DNA of 17,526 nt from a bacterium (GTDB lineage Bacteria > Ratteibacteria > UBA8468 > B48-G9 > JAFGKM01): the NCBI GenBank assembly GCA_029548585.1, contig JAKPNC010000041.1, positions 1 to 17,526 of the forward strand. The letters run 5' to 3'. The translations under genes were made by a program, and so were the position numbers. Below the pieces are notes generated by a model that saw only the letters and a program-made list of their open reading frames with translations, was not told the DNA's origin and did not search any database. This document shows, in pieces, positions 8,148-15,651 of this stretch (position 1 is the stretch's first letter; every line of letters starts with the position of its first letter).

Positions 8148-8497
8148 TTAAGTATTGAGGCGACCTTTTCCTTCAGAAGGGAGAGGTCAGAGGATTTTGT
8201 AAGGTAAGCGTCGGCTGCCCATGTCAGGAACTGGTCTTTGTACTGGGGGTAGGCCGTGTATATTATGACCGGAAGGTTCCTTTTCTTCATCAGTATCTTC
8301 CCCAGGGTCTCTATTCCATCCAGCCCCGGCATCTGAAGATCGAGGATGATGAGGTCGAACTCCTCTTTCTCCACGAGAGCTACTGCCACCGTCCCATCGG
8401 GCACCGCCTTTATTTCGAAACCTTCTTTCTCCAGCTCCTCCGCATACAGGATCCTCTCGTTCTCCTCGTCTTCTACAATCAGTATTTTCTTTGCCAT
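8144..8497 (-). CDS. Single-domain response regulator (CheY/Spo0F-like receiver)
   Basis: Receiver domain only, 117 residues, with no DNA-binding or enzymatic output. The acidic pocket is Asp10/Glu11 (VEDEEN), the phospho-acceptor is Asp53 in LIILDLQMPGLDG, and the switch residue Thr81 (YTAYP) and conserved Lys101 (LTKSSD) are present, so phosphorylation competence is expected. The start at 8497 is set by AAGGAGGG 5 nt upstream; a longer frame from 8539 has no comparable site and adds 14 residues foreign to the fold. The preceding gene encodes a histidine kinase, the likely partner. glgC overlaps its last codon by 4 nt. It may act by protein-protein contact or phosphorelay rather than on DNA; what it controls is not shown by sequence. 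Confidence 0.95.
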   Translation of the reverse strand: MAKKILIVEDEENERILYAEELEKEGFEIKAVPDGTVAVALVEKEEFDLIILDLQMPGLDGIETLGKILMKKRNLPVIIYTAYPQYKDQFLTWAADAYLTKSSDLSLLKEKVASILK

Positions 8498-8502
8498 TCC
8501 AG

Positions 8503-8510
8503 CCCTCCTT
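8503..8510 (-). promoter_or_regulatory. Strong ribosome binding site of the response regulator
   Basis: AAGGAGGG lies 5 nt before the ATG at 8497, close to the full anti-16S complement. It decides this start against the upstream ATG at 8539. A 5-bp inverted repeat (8513-8525) sits 2 nt further upstream. Confidence 0.8.
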
Positions 8511-8512
8511 TT

Positions 8513-8525
8513 CCCGCGTGGCGGG
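8513..8525 (-). repeat. Small inverted repeat beside the response regulator RBS
   Basis: CCCGC-CAC-GCGGG, a perfect GC-rich 5-bp stem with a 3-nt loop, 2 nt upstream of the AAGGAGGG site. The rest of the 120-nt stretch between the kinase stop (8618) and the regulator start shows only a GTCAGG-AA-GTCAGG tandem direct repeat around 8583-8596 and no convincing ORF or terminator. The hairpin could tune access to the RBS but is short enough to be chance. Confidence 0.3.
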
Positions 8526-8617
8526 TATTGTTTTACCATTCAGCCCGCTTTTATTCAAAAGAGAGGGATCATCCATAACCCCCTGACTTCCTGACGGGTG
8601 GGCAGGGATTCTCCGCA

Positions 8618-9997
8618 CTAAATGACAAGGTTCGCCCTTACCTCCGTTCCTTCGCCTTCCACCGAGGATATCTCGAGTCTTCCTCCGTTGTTTTCTATTA
8701 TGTTCTTGACGATGTACATGCCAAGCCCAAACCCTTCGGACTTGGTTGAAAAGAAGGGCTCCGTGACCATTGAAAGAGAGCTTTCCGGAATTCCTTTTCC
8801 GGTATCCCTGATCCTTACAGAGACAAAGGGCGGGTTTATCTCTGAACTTACATGTATCTTCCCGTTGCTCGTATTCTCCACAGCGTTGGAGATGATGTTA
8901 AAGAAAACCTCGGTCATCTGGACCTTCTCGGCCGTGACCTTGAGGTTTTCAGGTATATCTATGGATATATCTATCTTCTTCCTTGAACACTCCAGCCCGA
9001 AGAATTCGGCCACCTCCTTTATCGTTTCCAGCAGGTTCACTTTCTCAACCCGTGAGGGAGAAAGGAATGTAAAGTTTGATATCTTGCCCAGTATCTGTTC
9101 GAGCTTCTGTATCTCCTTGAAGATGATCCCGGCGTCCCTCTTTACCGTCCTGAGGTCTTCTGAATCGCTTATGTGCCTGGCAAATCCTCCTATGGTTACA
9201 AGCGGGTTCTTTATCTCGTGGATGAAGTAAGAAGCCATCTTGCCCACGGTAGAGAGCTTCTCCTTCTGTACAAGCTCTTCCTGGAGTGATTCCATTGTGT
9301 TTTTCAGCTCTTTCATCTCTTCAAGCTGTTTCCTGATTATGCCGTAATTGGAAGAGTTCTCAAGAGCGAGTCCCGCCTGTATTGCTATAAGGAAGATGAG
9401 AAGAACCGTCGATTCGTCTATCTCCTTCCGGTGGAAGGCATTGTCCGCCATTATTATGCCCCTCATGTTTTTAGCCGTCGAAAGGGGCAGTATGATTACG
9501 TCAGAGGGCGCAAAAAGATCTTTTATTTCTCCGGGCAGATCTTCGGGGCTTTCCAGGGATTTCAGGTGGAAAAGCCGTTTCTCTTCTATCACCCTTCTGA
9601 AATAATTTTCAGGGGGAAGTTCTTCCATGTTTATAACGACTTTCCTGACCCTTGAAGGATATTCCTGGTCTTTCTCTTCATTCTCCGCTCTATTATGCAC
9701 AAGGTATGTTTCGAGAGACATGCTGTTGCTTCCCAGGTCTTTCCATATCTTGCCGGCTTCCTCCTTGCTGCATGGACCTATGCCGTTTTTCCCGTAGATG
9801 ACAGATTTTTCCTTGTTGTAATAGAATACCGCGGCCCTGCTTAGCCCGAGGGCAACGTTGGCGGTCAATCCGGTCAGCATGACAGAAAGAATCCTGTTTT
9901 CATCAAGGGATTCCTTGATTGATTTTGAAATGGTGTGAAGGAGATAGAGCTCGTAATTAAGAAGGCGGCATTTCTCTTCAAAAGTTTCCATTATCAT
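8618..9997 (-). CDS. Soluble GAF-domain sensor histidine kinase
   Basis: Two-component kinase of 459 residues with no membrane segment or signal peptide, so it should sense a cytoplasmic cue. Residues about 25-215 look like a GAF domain (LSRAAVFYYN ... VIILPLSTAKNMRGIIMADN). A coiled-coil linker (about 220-250) leads into the HisKA domain with the phosphorylated His260 in YFIHEIKNPL. The HATPase_c domain has the N-box (NIISNAVENT), G1 (DTGKGIPE) and G2 (GFGLGMYIVKNIIENNGG) motifs, all intact. ATG 9997 has AGGA 7 nt upstream. The gene follows a good promoter and a single-domain response regulator comes next, so the pair is probably cognate. Ligand unknown. Cotranscription with the glycogen genes suggests energy or carbon status as the cue, but this is inference. 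Confidence 0.95.
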   Translation of the reverse strand: MIMETFEEKCRLLNYELYLLHTISKSIKESLDENRILSVMLTGLTANVALGLSRAAVFYYNKEKSVIYGKNGIGPCSKEEAGKIWKDLGSNSMSLETYLVHNRAENEEKDQEYPSRVRKVVINMEELPPENYFRRVIEEKRLFHLKSLESPEDLPGEIKDLFAPSDVIILPLSTAKNMRGIIMADNAFHRKEIDESTVLLIFLIAIQAGLALENSSNYGIIRKQLEEMKELKNTMESLQEELVQKEKLSTVGKMASYFIHEIKNPLVTIGGFARHISDSEDLRTVKRDAGIIFKEIQKLEQILGKISNFTFLSPSRVEKVNLLETIKEVAEFFGLECSRKKIDISIDIPENLKVTAEKVQMTEVFFNIISNAVENTSNGKIHVSSEINPPFVSVRIRDTGKGIPESSLSMVTEPFFSTKSEGFGLGMYIVKNIIENNGGRLEISSVEGEGTEVRANLVI

Positions 9998-10028
9998 GTT
10001 AATGTCCTTTTAGAATACCGTCGTTCAG

Positions 10029-10053
10029 GCGGGAACTCCTTTTTTCTTCCCAC
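10029..10053 (-). other. 5'-leader hairpin at the start of the kinase/glycogen operon transcript
   Basis: In the transcript sense the arms are GTGGGAA (10053-10047) and TTCCCGC (10035-10029). They pair over 7 bp with one G-U wobble around an 11-nt purine-rich loop that holds AAAAAAGGAG. It begins at the position expected for +1 of the adjacent promoter, so the message may start with a protective 5' stem. No start codon follows the loop at a usable distance and no T-run follows, so it is neither a normal RBS nor a terminator. Confidence 0.4.
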
Positions 10054-10059
10054 GGGTAT

Positions 10060-10088
10060 ATTATAACAGCAAGAGGCAGTTTTTTAAA
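10060..10088 (-). promoter_or_regulatory. Sigma70-type promoter of the kinase/regulator/glycogen operon
   Basis: A consensus -10 TATAAT (10065-10060) is preceded, after a 17-nt spacer, by TTTAAA (10088-10083), which matches the -35 consensus TTGACA at four of six bases. Transcription would begin near 10053, giving a leader of about 55 nt before the kinase ATG. The element starts just 11 nt behind the stop of the GGDEF/EAL gene, with no terminator between, so some readthrough from upstream is also possible. Confidence 0.6.
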
Positions 10089-10098
10089 GGAGAAAGGA

Positions 10099-13000
10099 TC
10101 AGATTTCCGATTCGGCCGGATTCCCCCACAGGAAACCCTGTCCAAAACCGCATCCGAGCTTTTTAAGGTATTCGGCCTGTTCCCTGGTCTCTACGCCTTC
10201 TGCCGTTACGGGCATCTGGAGAGTTTTGCCCATGGCTATGATGGTCCGGACTATCTCGGAGTCTTTTTTGGAGGTGAGCATGCTTGAAATGAAAGAGTAA
10301 TCTATTTTAATGCCGTCAACCGGATAACGGTGGAGGTAGGAGAGGGAAGAGAATCCCGTCCCGAAATCGTCTATGAAGAGCTTTATGCCCATGGATTTGA
10401 GATTCATCAGTATATTTGCCATGCTCGGGGTCATAAGGATGCTTTCGGTTATTTCAAGGCAAAGTGACCCCGGCATGAATCCCGTACTTTCAAGGATGTC
10501 GCTTATCTTGGCGAGGATGTCCCGGGAATAGAGCTGCCTGGCCGAGATGTTCACGTGGAGGTTGTAAGTTTTACCTTCTTTCGCGGTTTTCAGCCACCGC
10601 TGGCCGCATGCCTTTTCCAGGACCCACTCTCCTATATTCACGATGAGGCCGGTTTCCTCTGCAAGGGGTATGAAAGCCCCGGGCAGGAGGAGCCCCTTTT
10701 CGGGATGTTTCCACCTGAGCAGCGCTTCGTAGCCCACTGTCTCCTCCGAGCCCAGTTCGACAATGGGCTGGTAAAAGAGTGACATGTTTCTGCTCCTCAC
10801 GCTTTCCCACAGGTGTGTTTCCTCTGCAAGTTTTTTTATCATGGCTTCGTGCATTGAAGAACTGAAGTATGCAAACCTGTTTTTCCCCTCGCGCTTGGCA
10901 TTGTACATTGCCATGTCGGCATTCCTCAGGTACTCGCTGGGTTCCGATATTTCCTCCGAGCTGTGGCATATGCCCATGCTGGCGGTTATAGAAATTATGT
11001 GGCCCGAAAGCTCCATCGGTTCTCTCATTGAGGATAGGATCCTATTGGCAATATCCGTGCCCATTTCGAATTCCGGCAGGAGTTCAAGCAGTATGGCGAA
11101 CTCGTCGCCGCCGAGCCGGGCAAGGGTGTCTTCCGGCCTCAGGCATCCGGCAAGTCTTCCGGCCACGTCTTTCAGGAGGTTGTCCCCCTGGGTATGTCCG
11201 AGGCTGTCGTTCACCTTCTTAAAATTGTCAAGGTCGAGGAACATGAGGATGAAGCGGTCGGATGGCTTTCTCCTGCTGTGCAGTATTGCCCTTTCAATCC
11301 GGTCAAGGAGCAGCGCCCTGTTTGCAAGGTTGGTGAGAGGGTCGTGAAGCGCGTCGTAACGGAGCCGTTCTTCTATACGTTTCCTGTCGGTGATGTCCTC
11401 GAATATTCCTATGACTCCCAGTACCTGGCTCCCGTCCGCAATTCTCCTTGCGATTGCTCTTATGTATGTAGATTTGCCCGTTACTCTCGAGATGTAATTT
11501 CCCTCGTAATTTCCGGCCTTGCCTCTCATCGCATCGTAAAAAAGCTTTTTCATCTGAGGATCTCTCACGAATTCAAGGACATTTATCCCGATAAGCTTTT
11601 CTTCGGATGCGCCTGTAATGGCAAGGAACTTGGTATTGGCCTTTATTATGCTTCCCCTGCTGTCAATGTGAATAATCCCTAATGGCGAGTTATCAAAAAA
11701 GAGCCTGTACCTCGTTTCGCTCTCCTTGAGAACGGCTTCTTTCCTCCTTCGTATCTCTCCGTTTGTGAAAATCTCGCCAAGGACTTTGAGCAAACTTATT
11801 TCTTCCTCCGTGAAAACCCTTTTCTCCCTTACGGAATCAAGTCCCACGAAACCAATGCATGTGTCGCCGTTCATCATGGGAATGGTTACCAGTGTTTTTA
11901 TTCCCTCTTCCTCCATGATGGCTCTCGAGTTGCTGTCTGCCGGCAGAATTCCGGAATCGGTCAAGTGTATGGTTTTTCCACCGAGGGGAGGCAGGAGGAG
12001 CTCCGGAATGTGGGAAAATGGCAGATCCTGCAGCTTCTCCCTGAAGGATTCTATTCCCGCCGAACACCATTCGTAGGTATTGCTCGCCGTCTCTTTTTCC
12101 AGGTTGTAGCTGAATATGTAAGCCCTGTCAATTCCCGTGAACGTTCCGACTTCCGCGAGTGCCCGGTTTATGGCTTCGTCCATCCTTCCTGTGGGCATGT
12201 TTATGAAGTTGACCGAGAGGTTTGCCAGGAGGCGTCTCAGGTTCCTGTTGGTTTCAAGAAGATTTTTCTCAGTTATATCCTGGAGCATCACGAGTTTGCC
12301 TACCTGGCGATTGTACGGGCTCTTAAGGGGAGTAACCCGTATCCTCAGGAAAAAGTTATCTCCTATCGAGATCTCTGAATCGGTTTTTTCATTCCTGCAG
12401 GCTTCCGTGATTTCAGGGAAAGCCGAGAGGACTTCTTCATAAGGTTTTCCCGCAGGCGACGATTCTTGAATGGAAAGAAGCTGTAAAAACGTCCTGTTTA
12501 TGTCGGATATCCTGCCGAGATTGTCTATCAGCATGAAGCCGTCATGCATGTTTTCAAGGATCTCTGAACGGGCCACAGGCATAAGTTCGAAAAGTTTCAT
12601 GCGGGAGATGCCCAGGAAAGACGTGATTCCCATTAATATGAAGGCAAATGGTACCATGTCAATTTTACCGAATGGATCAAAGAAGAAATAGAGGAGGTAG
12701 ACAACCGCCGGTATGGAGGCTCCCGCCAGGACGATCTTCACCTGGGGCCTGGAGGATGGGGACGAGGATGAAAGTATTTTCAGAACGGCCGCAATTCCCA
12801 CGGCGATTGCAGCCACGATATAAAAGTTGAACACGTAATACCACGGTCCTCTTGTGAAGTCCAGCAGTGTAAGCCCTCCTTCATGGGCCAGTTCGTATGT
12901 CCGGTAGATGAGCCGGTGGGATTCATCCGTCAGCTTCAGCAGGAACGTGATGGCTGGAATAATAAAGAAAAGGGTGATCACGCTCTTTTTAAGCCACTTT

Positions 13001-13272
13001 TCCCGGCCCGCGTATGAGAAAGTGAAAATCAGCCATAGTGCCGGGATTGAGGATATTCCTGCATATTCAACCTTAACCCAGAAAAGTTTCTGCAAAAGGC
13101 CAGGGGAAGAAATTTCGAAGGCGTATCCCGCGCTATACAGGAACAGAGATATCATGAGCCACGAGAAGGCCTTCGAAACCCCGGACTCCATCTTCCTCCG
13201 GGACAGGAACGAAAGAAACAGGGACATCATTCCGCCCAGTAAAAGCGTTATGCTCAGGAAATTGGTCTGCAT
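10099..13272 (-). CDS. 7TM-PAS-GAF-PAS-GGDEF-EAL membrane sensor, cyclic di-GMP synthase/phosphodiesterase
   Basis: 1057-residue bifunctional c-di-GMP protein. Residues about 1-230 form seven or so hydrophobic helices resembling the 7TM sensor N-terminus of some histidine kinases (RGPWYYVFNFYIVAAI). A PAS domain (about 235-345), a GAF domain (about 355-515) and a second PAS (about 525-645, FFDNSPLGIIHID ... GIFEDITDRK) follow. The GGDEF domain has an intact GGDEF at 721-725, with the inhibitory I-site RxxD (RPED) five residues upstream. The EAL domain has EALLRW at 849-854 plus LEITES, DDFGTGFSSL and TAEGVET, so both active sites look competent. Net activity cannot be predicted. It starts at ATG 13272, 12 nt after the permease stop, so the two are probably cotranscribed. 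Confidence 0.96.
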   Translation of the reverse strand: MQTNFLSITLLLGGMMSLFLSFLSRRKMESGVSKAFSWLMISLFLYSAGYAFEISSPGLLQKLFWVKVEYAGISSIPALWLIFTFSYAGREKWLKKSVITLFFIIPAITFLLKLTDESHRLIYRTYELAHEGGLTLLDFTRGPWYYVFNFYIVAAIAVGIAAVLKILSSSSPSSRPQVKIVLAGASIPAVVYLLYFFFDPFGKIDMVPFAFILMGITSFLGISRMKLFELMPVARSEILENMHDGFMLIDNLGRISDINRTFLQLLSIQESSPAGKPYEEVLSAFPEITEACRNEKTDSEISIGDNFFLRIRVTPLKSPYNRQVGKLVMLQDITEKNLLETNRNLRRLLANLSVNFINMPTGRMDEAINRALAEVGTFTGIDRAYIFSYNLEKETASNTYEWCSAGIESFREKLQDLPFSHIPELLLPPLGGKTIHLTDSGILPADSNSRAIMEEEGIKTLVTIPMMNGDTCIGFVGLDSVREKRVFTEEEISLLKVLGEIFTNGEIRRRKEAVLKESETRYRLFFDNSPLGIIHIDSRGSIIKANTKFLAITGASEEKLIGINVLEFVRDPQMKKLFYDAMRGKAGNYEGNYISRVTGKSTYIRAIARRIADGSQVLGVIGIFEDITDRKRIEERLRYDALHDPLTNLANRALLLDRIERAILHSRRKPSDRFILMFLDLDNFKKVNDSLGHTQGDNLLKDVAGRLAGCLRPEDTLARLGGDEFAILLELLPEFEMGTDIANRILSSMREPMELSGHIISITASMGICHSSEEISEPSEYLRNADMAMYNAKREGKNRFAYFSSSMHEAMIKKLAEETHLWESVRSRNMSLFYQPIVELGSEETVGYEALLRWKHPEKGLLLPGAFIPLAEETGLIVNIGEWVLEKACGQRWLKTAKEGKTYNLHVNISARQLYSRDILAKISDILESTGFMPGSLCLEITESILMTPSMANILMNLKSMGIKLFIDDFGTGFSSLSYLHRYPVDGIKIDYSFISSMLTSKKDSEIVRTIIAMGKTLQMPVTAEGVETREQAEYLKKLGCGFGQGFLWGNPAESEI

Positions 13273-13284
13273 TGCTCATTGCCT

Positions 13285-14250
13285 TTATCTTAAGAAAAAA
13301 GAAAGCCACATGGGAATCGTCAACAGTGAAAACAGATGGGTCGTAAGAACGGAAGAAGCGGCAAATTCGGTATCTGAACCGTACACCTCGCTCAGCACCA
13401 CGCTTGATACCGCTGAAGGCATGGTTGCAACCACCATGAGAACAAGCCTGATATCCGCTGAAAACGGCAGAATGAGGAGGAGTGCAAGGGCCAGGAGGGG
13501 TATCGCCAGGAGTCGCAGCGCAACCATCTGAGCCTGCTTGAAGGTCAGCAGGTGGTGGCTTTTGAGGTCGGCCATCCTGCTTCCGGCCACGAACATCGCC
13601 ACCGGTATTGCTGCTTTTCCGAAGATATCGAGTACGGAGAATAACGAAATGCCGAGTTCGTTCAACGCCTGGCTGTTTCCGGTAAACATGCCCGTGTGTC
13701 CCGCGTAGTCTTTGACGGCTATTACCGCCACAGCGGCAAAAATTGAGAGCATGGGAAGGCTGACCAGGTTCTTCAGGTTCTCTTTCCTGAACCTGTTGCC
13801 CGTAAGGGCGAAAATCCCGAGGGTCCAGACGGATATCTCGGAACCGAGGGTTGAGAATACGAGCTTTGCCACCCCGGGTTCACCCCAAAGCATGAGGATT
13901 ATGGGCAATGGCAGGAAAGAGTAGTTGTTGGTAGCGCACTGGAATATAAACTGGTTTTTCTCCTCGCGGGAAGAGAACGAAACGCTTCCGGCAAAAAGCC
14001 TTCCGACAAGGTAACCTGTAGCCATTATTGCCATTGTTCCTGCCGGAAGGACCCAGTTCGTTGCCAGTCCCTGAAGGGTATAATTGCTTACAAGGGAAGT
14101 AAATATGAGGGATGGATAGAAAAAATTGGTTATAACCCTCGACATCTGGCTTGACGTATTTTTGTCTACAATCCCGAGTTTCCGGGCTATCATGCCGAAT
14201 CCCATCATGCAGAATATTGCCAGTATCCTTATGAAAAGTCTTGTGAACAT
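13285..14250 (-). CDS. AEC-family permease (auxin efflux carrier superfamily)
   Basis: Integral membrane transporter of 321 residues, typical for the bacterial AEC family, which includes malate/malonate and other organic-anion permeases. About ten hydrophobic helices are visible in two similar halves split by a polar stretch near residues 155-165 (NRFRKENLKN). Family-like features are the N-terminal FCMMGFGMIARKLGIVD, NNYSFLPLPI in the first half, and FGKAAIPVAMFVAGS and MPSAVSSVVLSEVYG in the second. The substrate cannot be read from sequence. ATG 14250 is used; the Shine-Dalgarno is weak (GGTTGACC). It is preceded by an extended -10 promoter and followed after 12 nt by the GGDEF/EAL sensor. 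A functional link with that sensor is possible but unproven. Confidence 0.9.
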   Translation of the reverse strand: MFTRLFIRILAIFCMMGFGMIARKLGIVDKNTSSQMSRVITNFFYPSLIFTSLVSNYTLQGLATNWVLPAGTMAIMATGYLVGRLFAGSVSFSSREEKNQFIFQCATNNYSFLPLPIILMLWGEPGVAKLVFSTLGSEISVWTLGIFALTGNRFRKENLKNLVSLPMLSIFAAVAVIAVKDYAGHTGMFTGNSQALNELGISLFSVLDIFGKAAIPVAMFVAGSRMADLKSHHLLTFKQAQMVALRLLAIPLLALALLLILPFSADIRLVLMVVATMPSAVSSVVLSEVYGSDTEFAASSVLTTHLFSLLTIPMWLSFFLR

Positions 14251-14328
14251 GTCAGGTCAACCGTGTGCCTTCTTTGGTAAAGTTAAAATACGCTGTGCCG
14301 AAGCCGTGGGTTCTTTGTACAACGGTAG

Positions 14329-14337
14329 ATTATATCA
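14329..14337 (-). promoter_or_regulatory. Extended -10 promoter for the permease/GGDEF-EAL pair
   Basis: TGATATAAT is a perfect extended -10 (TGn plus TATAAT). It lies within 12 nt of the rimO stop codon and about 80 nt before the permease ATG. No good -35 hexamer is seen at 16-18 nt, as is common for extended -10 promoters. The rest of the 90-nt gap (14251-14340) shows no ORF and no terminator. Confidence 0.5.
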
Positions 14338-14340
14338 CAA

Positions 14341-15645
14341 TCAAGCCTGGAGAGCGAAAAGATCGTACTCGTCTGAGGATGTGATCCTGACCCTGCAGAA
14401 ATCTCCCGGATTCAATTTCTTCCTTCCCTTCTTTATCAATACCCTGCCGTCTATCTCCGGAGCGTCGAACTCTGTGCGCGCCTCATAGCATGTCTCTCCC
14501 TCTTTTTCGACCAGGACTTCCAGAACGGCGCCTTCCATCATGGACATCTTTTCTTCCGATATCTTCTTCTGCGCTTCCATGATTATCCTTTCCCTTTCCC
14601 CCTTTTCTTCCTCGCTGACATGTCCGCGGAAACCGTATGCGGAAGTCCCCTTTTCCCTCGAATACCGGAAAACCCCGAGCCTGTCAAACCTTGATTCCCT
14701 GACGAAATCGAGCATGTGCCTGAAATGGCTTTCGCTTTCACCCGGAAAACCGACCATCAGGGTGGTTCGCAGCTTTATCCCCGGAACGGCCTTTCTTATC
14801 TTTTCCACGAGCCCTGCGGAGTCAACGGGAGGCCTGTTCATCTTTTCCATCATTTCCGGGTGGGAATGCTGGAAAGGAATGTCAAGGTACCTGCAGATGC
14901 TCTTCTCCCTGGCAACTATCTCCAGCAGGCCGTCCCTTACGTGTGCAGGATGCAGATACATGAGCCTTATCCATGGGAATCCGGTTTTCACGAGCTTTGA
15001 AAGGAGTTTTTCAAGGCCTCCGGCCACACCCATGTCGCGCCCGTACCCTGCCGTATCCTGTGCTACAAGGAGAAGCTCCCTGACAGACATCCCGAGAAGA
15101 TCTTCTGCCTCTTTGATGATATCCCTTTCATCCCTGCTTCTCAACGGCCCCCTCAGGGATGGGATCAGGCAGTAACTGCAACGGTTGTCGCAGCCTTCGG
15201 CGATCTTAAGGTATGCGTATGGATACGTGGAAAGGAGCCTTGGAATGTCCCGGGGCACGTTAACGGGAACCTTGTCGAAAACCGCAGGTCTTGAAGAATG
15301 GGCTGCTTTTTCGACAGCTTCAACCACCTTCTCCGGATCGCCGGCCCCGGCAATCCCGTCAACTCCCTTGAGCCTTAAGACCTTCTGGCCGTGCCTCTGG
15401 ACGAGGCAGCCGCATACCAGGAGCTTCTTATTTCTGCCGGCTTTCATCCCTGCCAGCCTGGCTATGGCCGATTCAGATTCCCTGACGGCTGCCTCCAGGA
15501 ATGCGCAGGTGTTCACTATTATCAGGTCGGCTTCTTCGGGAGAATCTGTCAGGATATATCCCTTTTCGCCGAGCATGCCGAGAACGTTCTCGGAATCAAC
15601 GAGGTTCTTGGGACACCCGAGGCTTACCATGAATATCTTTTCCAT
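14341..15645 (-). CDS. rimO: Ribosomal protein S12 methylthiotransferase RimO
   Basis: Radical-SAM enzyme that adds a methylthio group to a conserved Asp of ribosomal protein S12, using two 4Fe-4S clusters. 434 residues. The N-terminal UPF0004 domain begins with the RimO-type SLGCPKNLVDSE (Cys11), then NTCAF (Cys47) and CGCLVQ (Cys80), the three ligands of the auxiliary cluster. The radical-SAM CxxxCxxC is Cys152, Cys156 and Cys159 in EGCDNRCSYCLIP. A C-terminal TRAM domain (about 370-434) ends the protein. SLGCPKN separates it from the tRNA enzyme MiaB. ATG 15645 has GGAG just upstream, directly after the stop of the RodZ-like gene (6 nt gap), so the two are cotranscribed. Confidence 0.96.
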   Translation of the reverse strand: MEKIFMVSLGCPKNLVDSENVLGMLGEKGYILTDSPEEADLIIVNTCAFLEAAVRESESAIARLAGMKAGRNKKLLVCGCLVQRHGQKVLRLKGVDGIAGAGDPEKVVEAVEKAAHSSRPAVFDKVPVNVPRDIPRLLSTYPYAYLKIAEGCDNRCSYCLIPSLRGPLRSRDERDIIKEAEDLLGMSVRELLLVAQDTAGYGRDMGVAGGLEKLLSKLVKTGFPWIRLMYLHPAHVRDGLLEIVAREKSICRYLDIPFQHSHPEMMEKMNRPPVDSAGLVEKIRKAVPGIKLRTTLMVGFPGESESHFRHMLDFVRESRFDRLGVFRYSREKGTSAYGFRGHVSEEEKGERERIIMEAQKKISEEKMSMMEGAVLEVLVEKEGETCYEARTEFDAPEIDGRVLIKKGRKKLNPGDFCRVRITSSDEYDLFALQA

Positions 15646-15651
15646 TTCTCC

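Noticed and set aside
10054..10098. Intrinsic terminator between the GGDEF/EAL gene and the kinase gene
   Set aside because: There is no stable stem followed by a T-run on the minus strand; the T-rich stretch seen on the plus strand is the purine-rich leader of the kinase transcript.
10784..11347. 187-codon open frame on the plus strand
   Set aside because: It is antisense to the GGDEF and EAL coding region; its composition follows from the opposite strand.
14540..15175. 211-codon open frame on the plus strand
   Set aside because: It is antisense to the rimO radical-SAM region, with no family resemblance.
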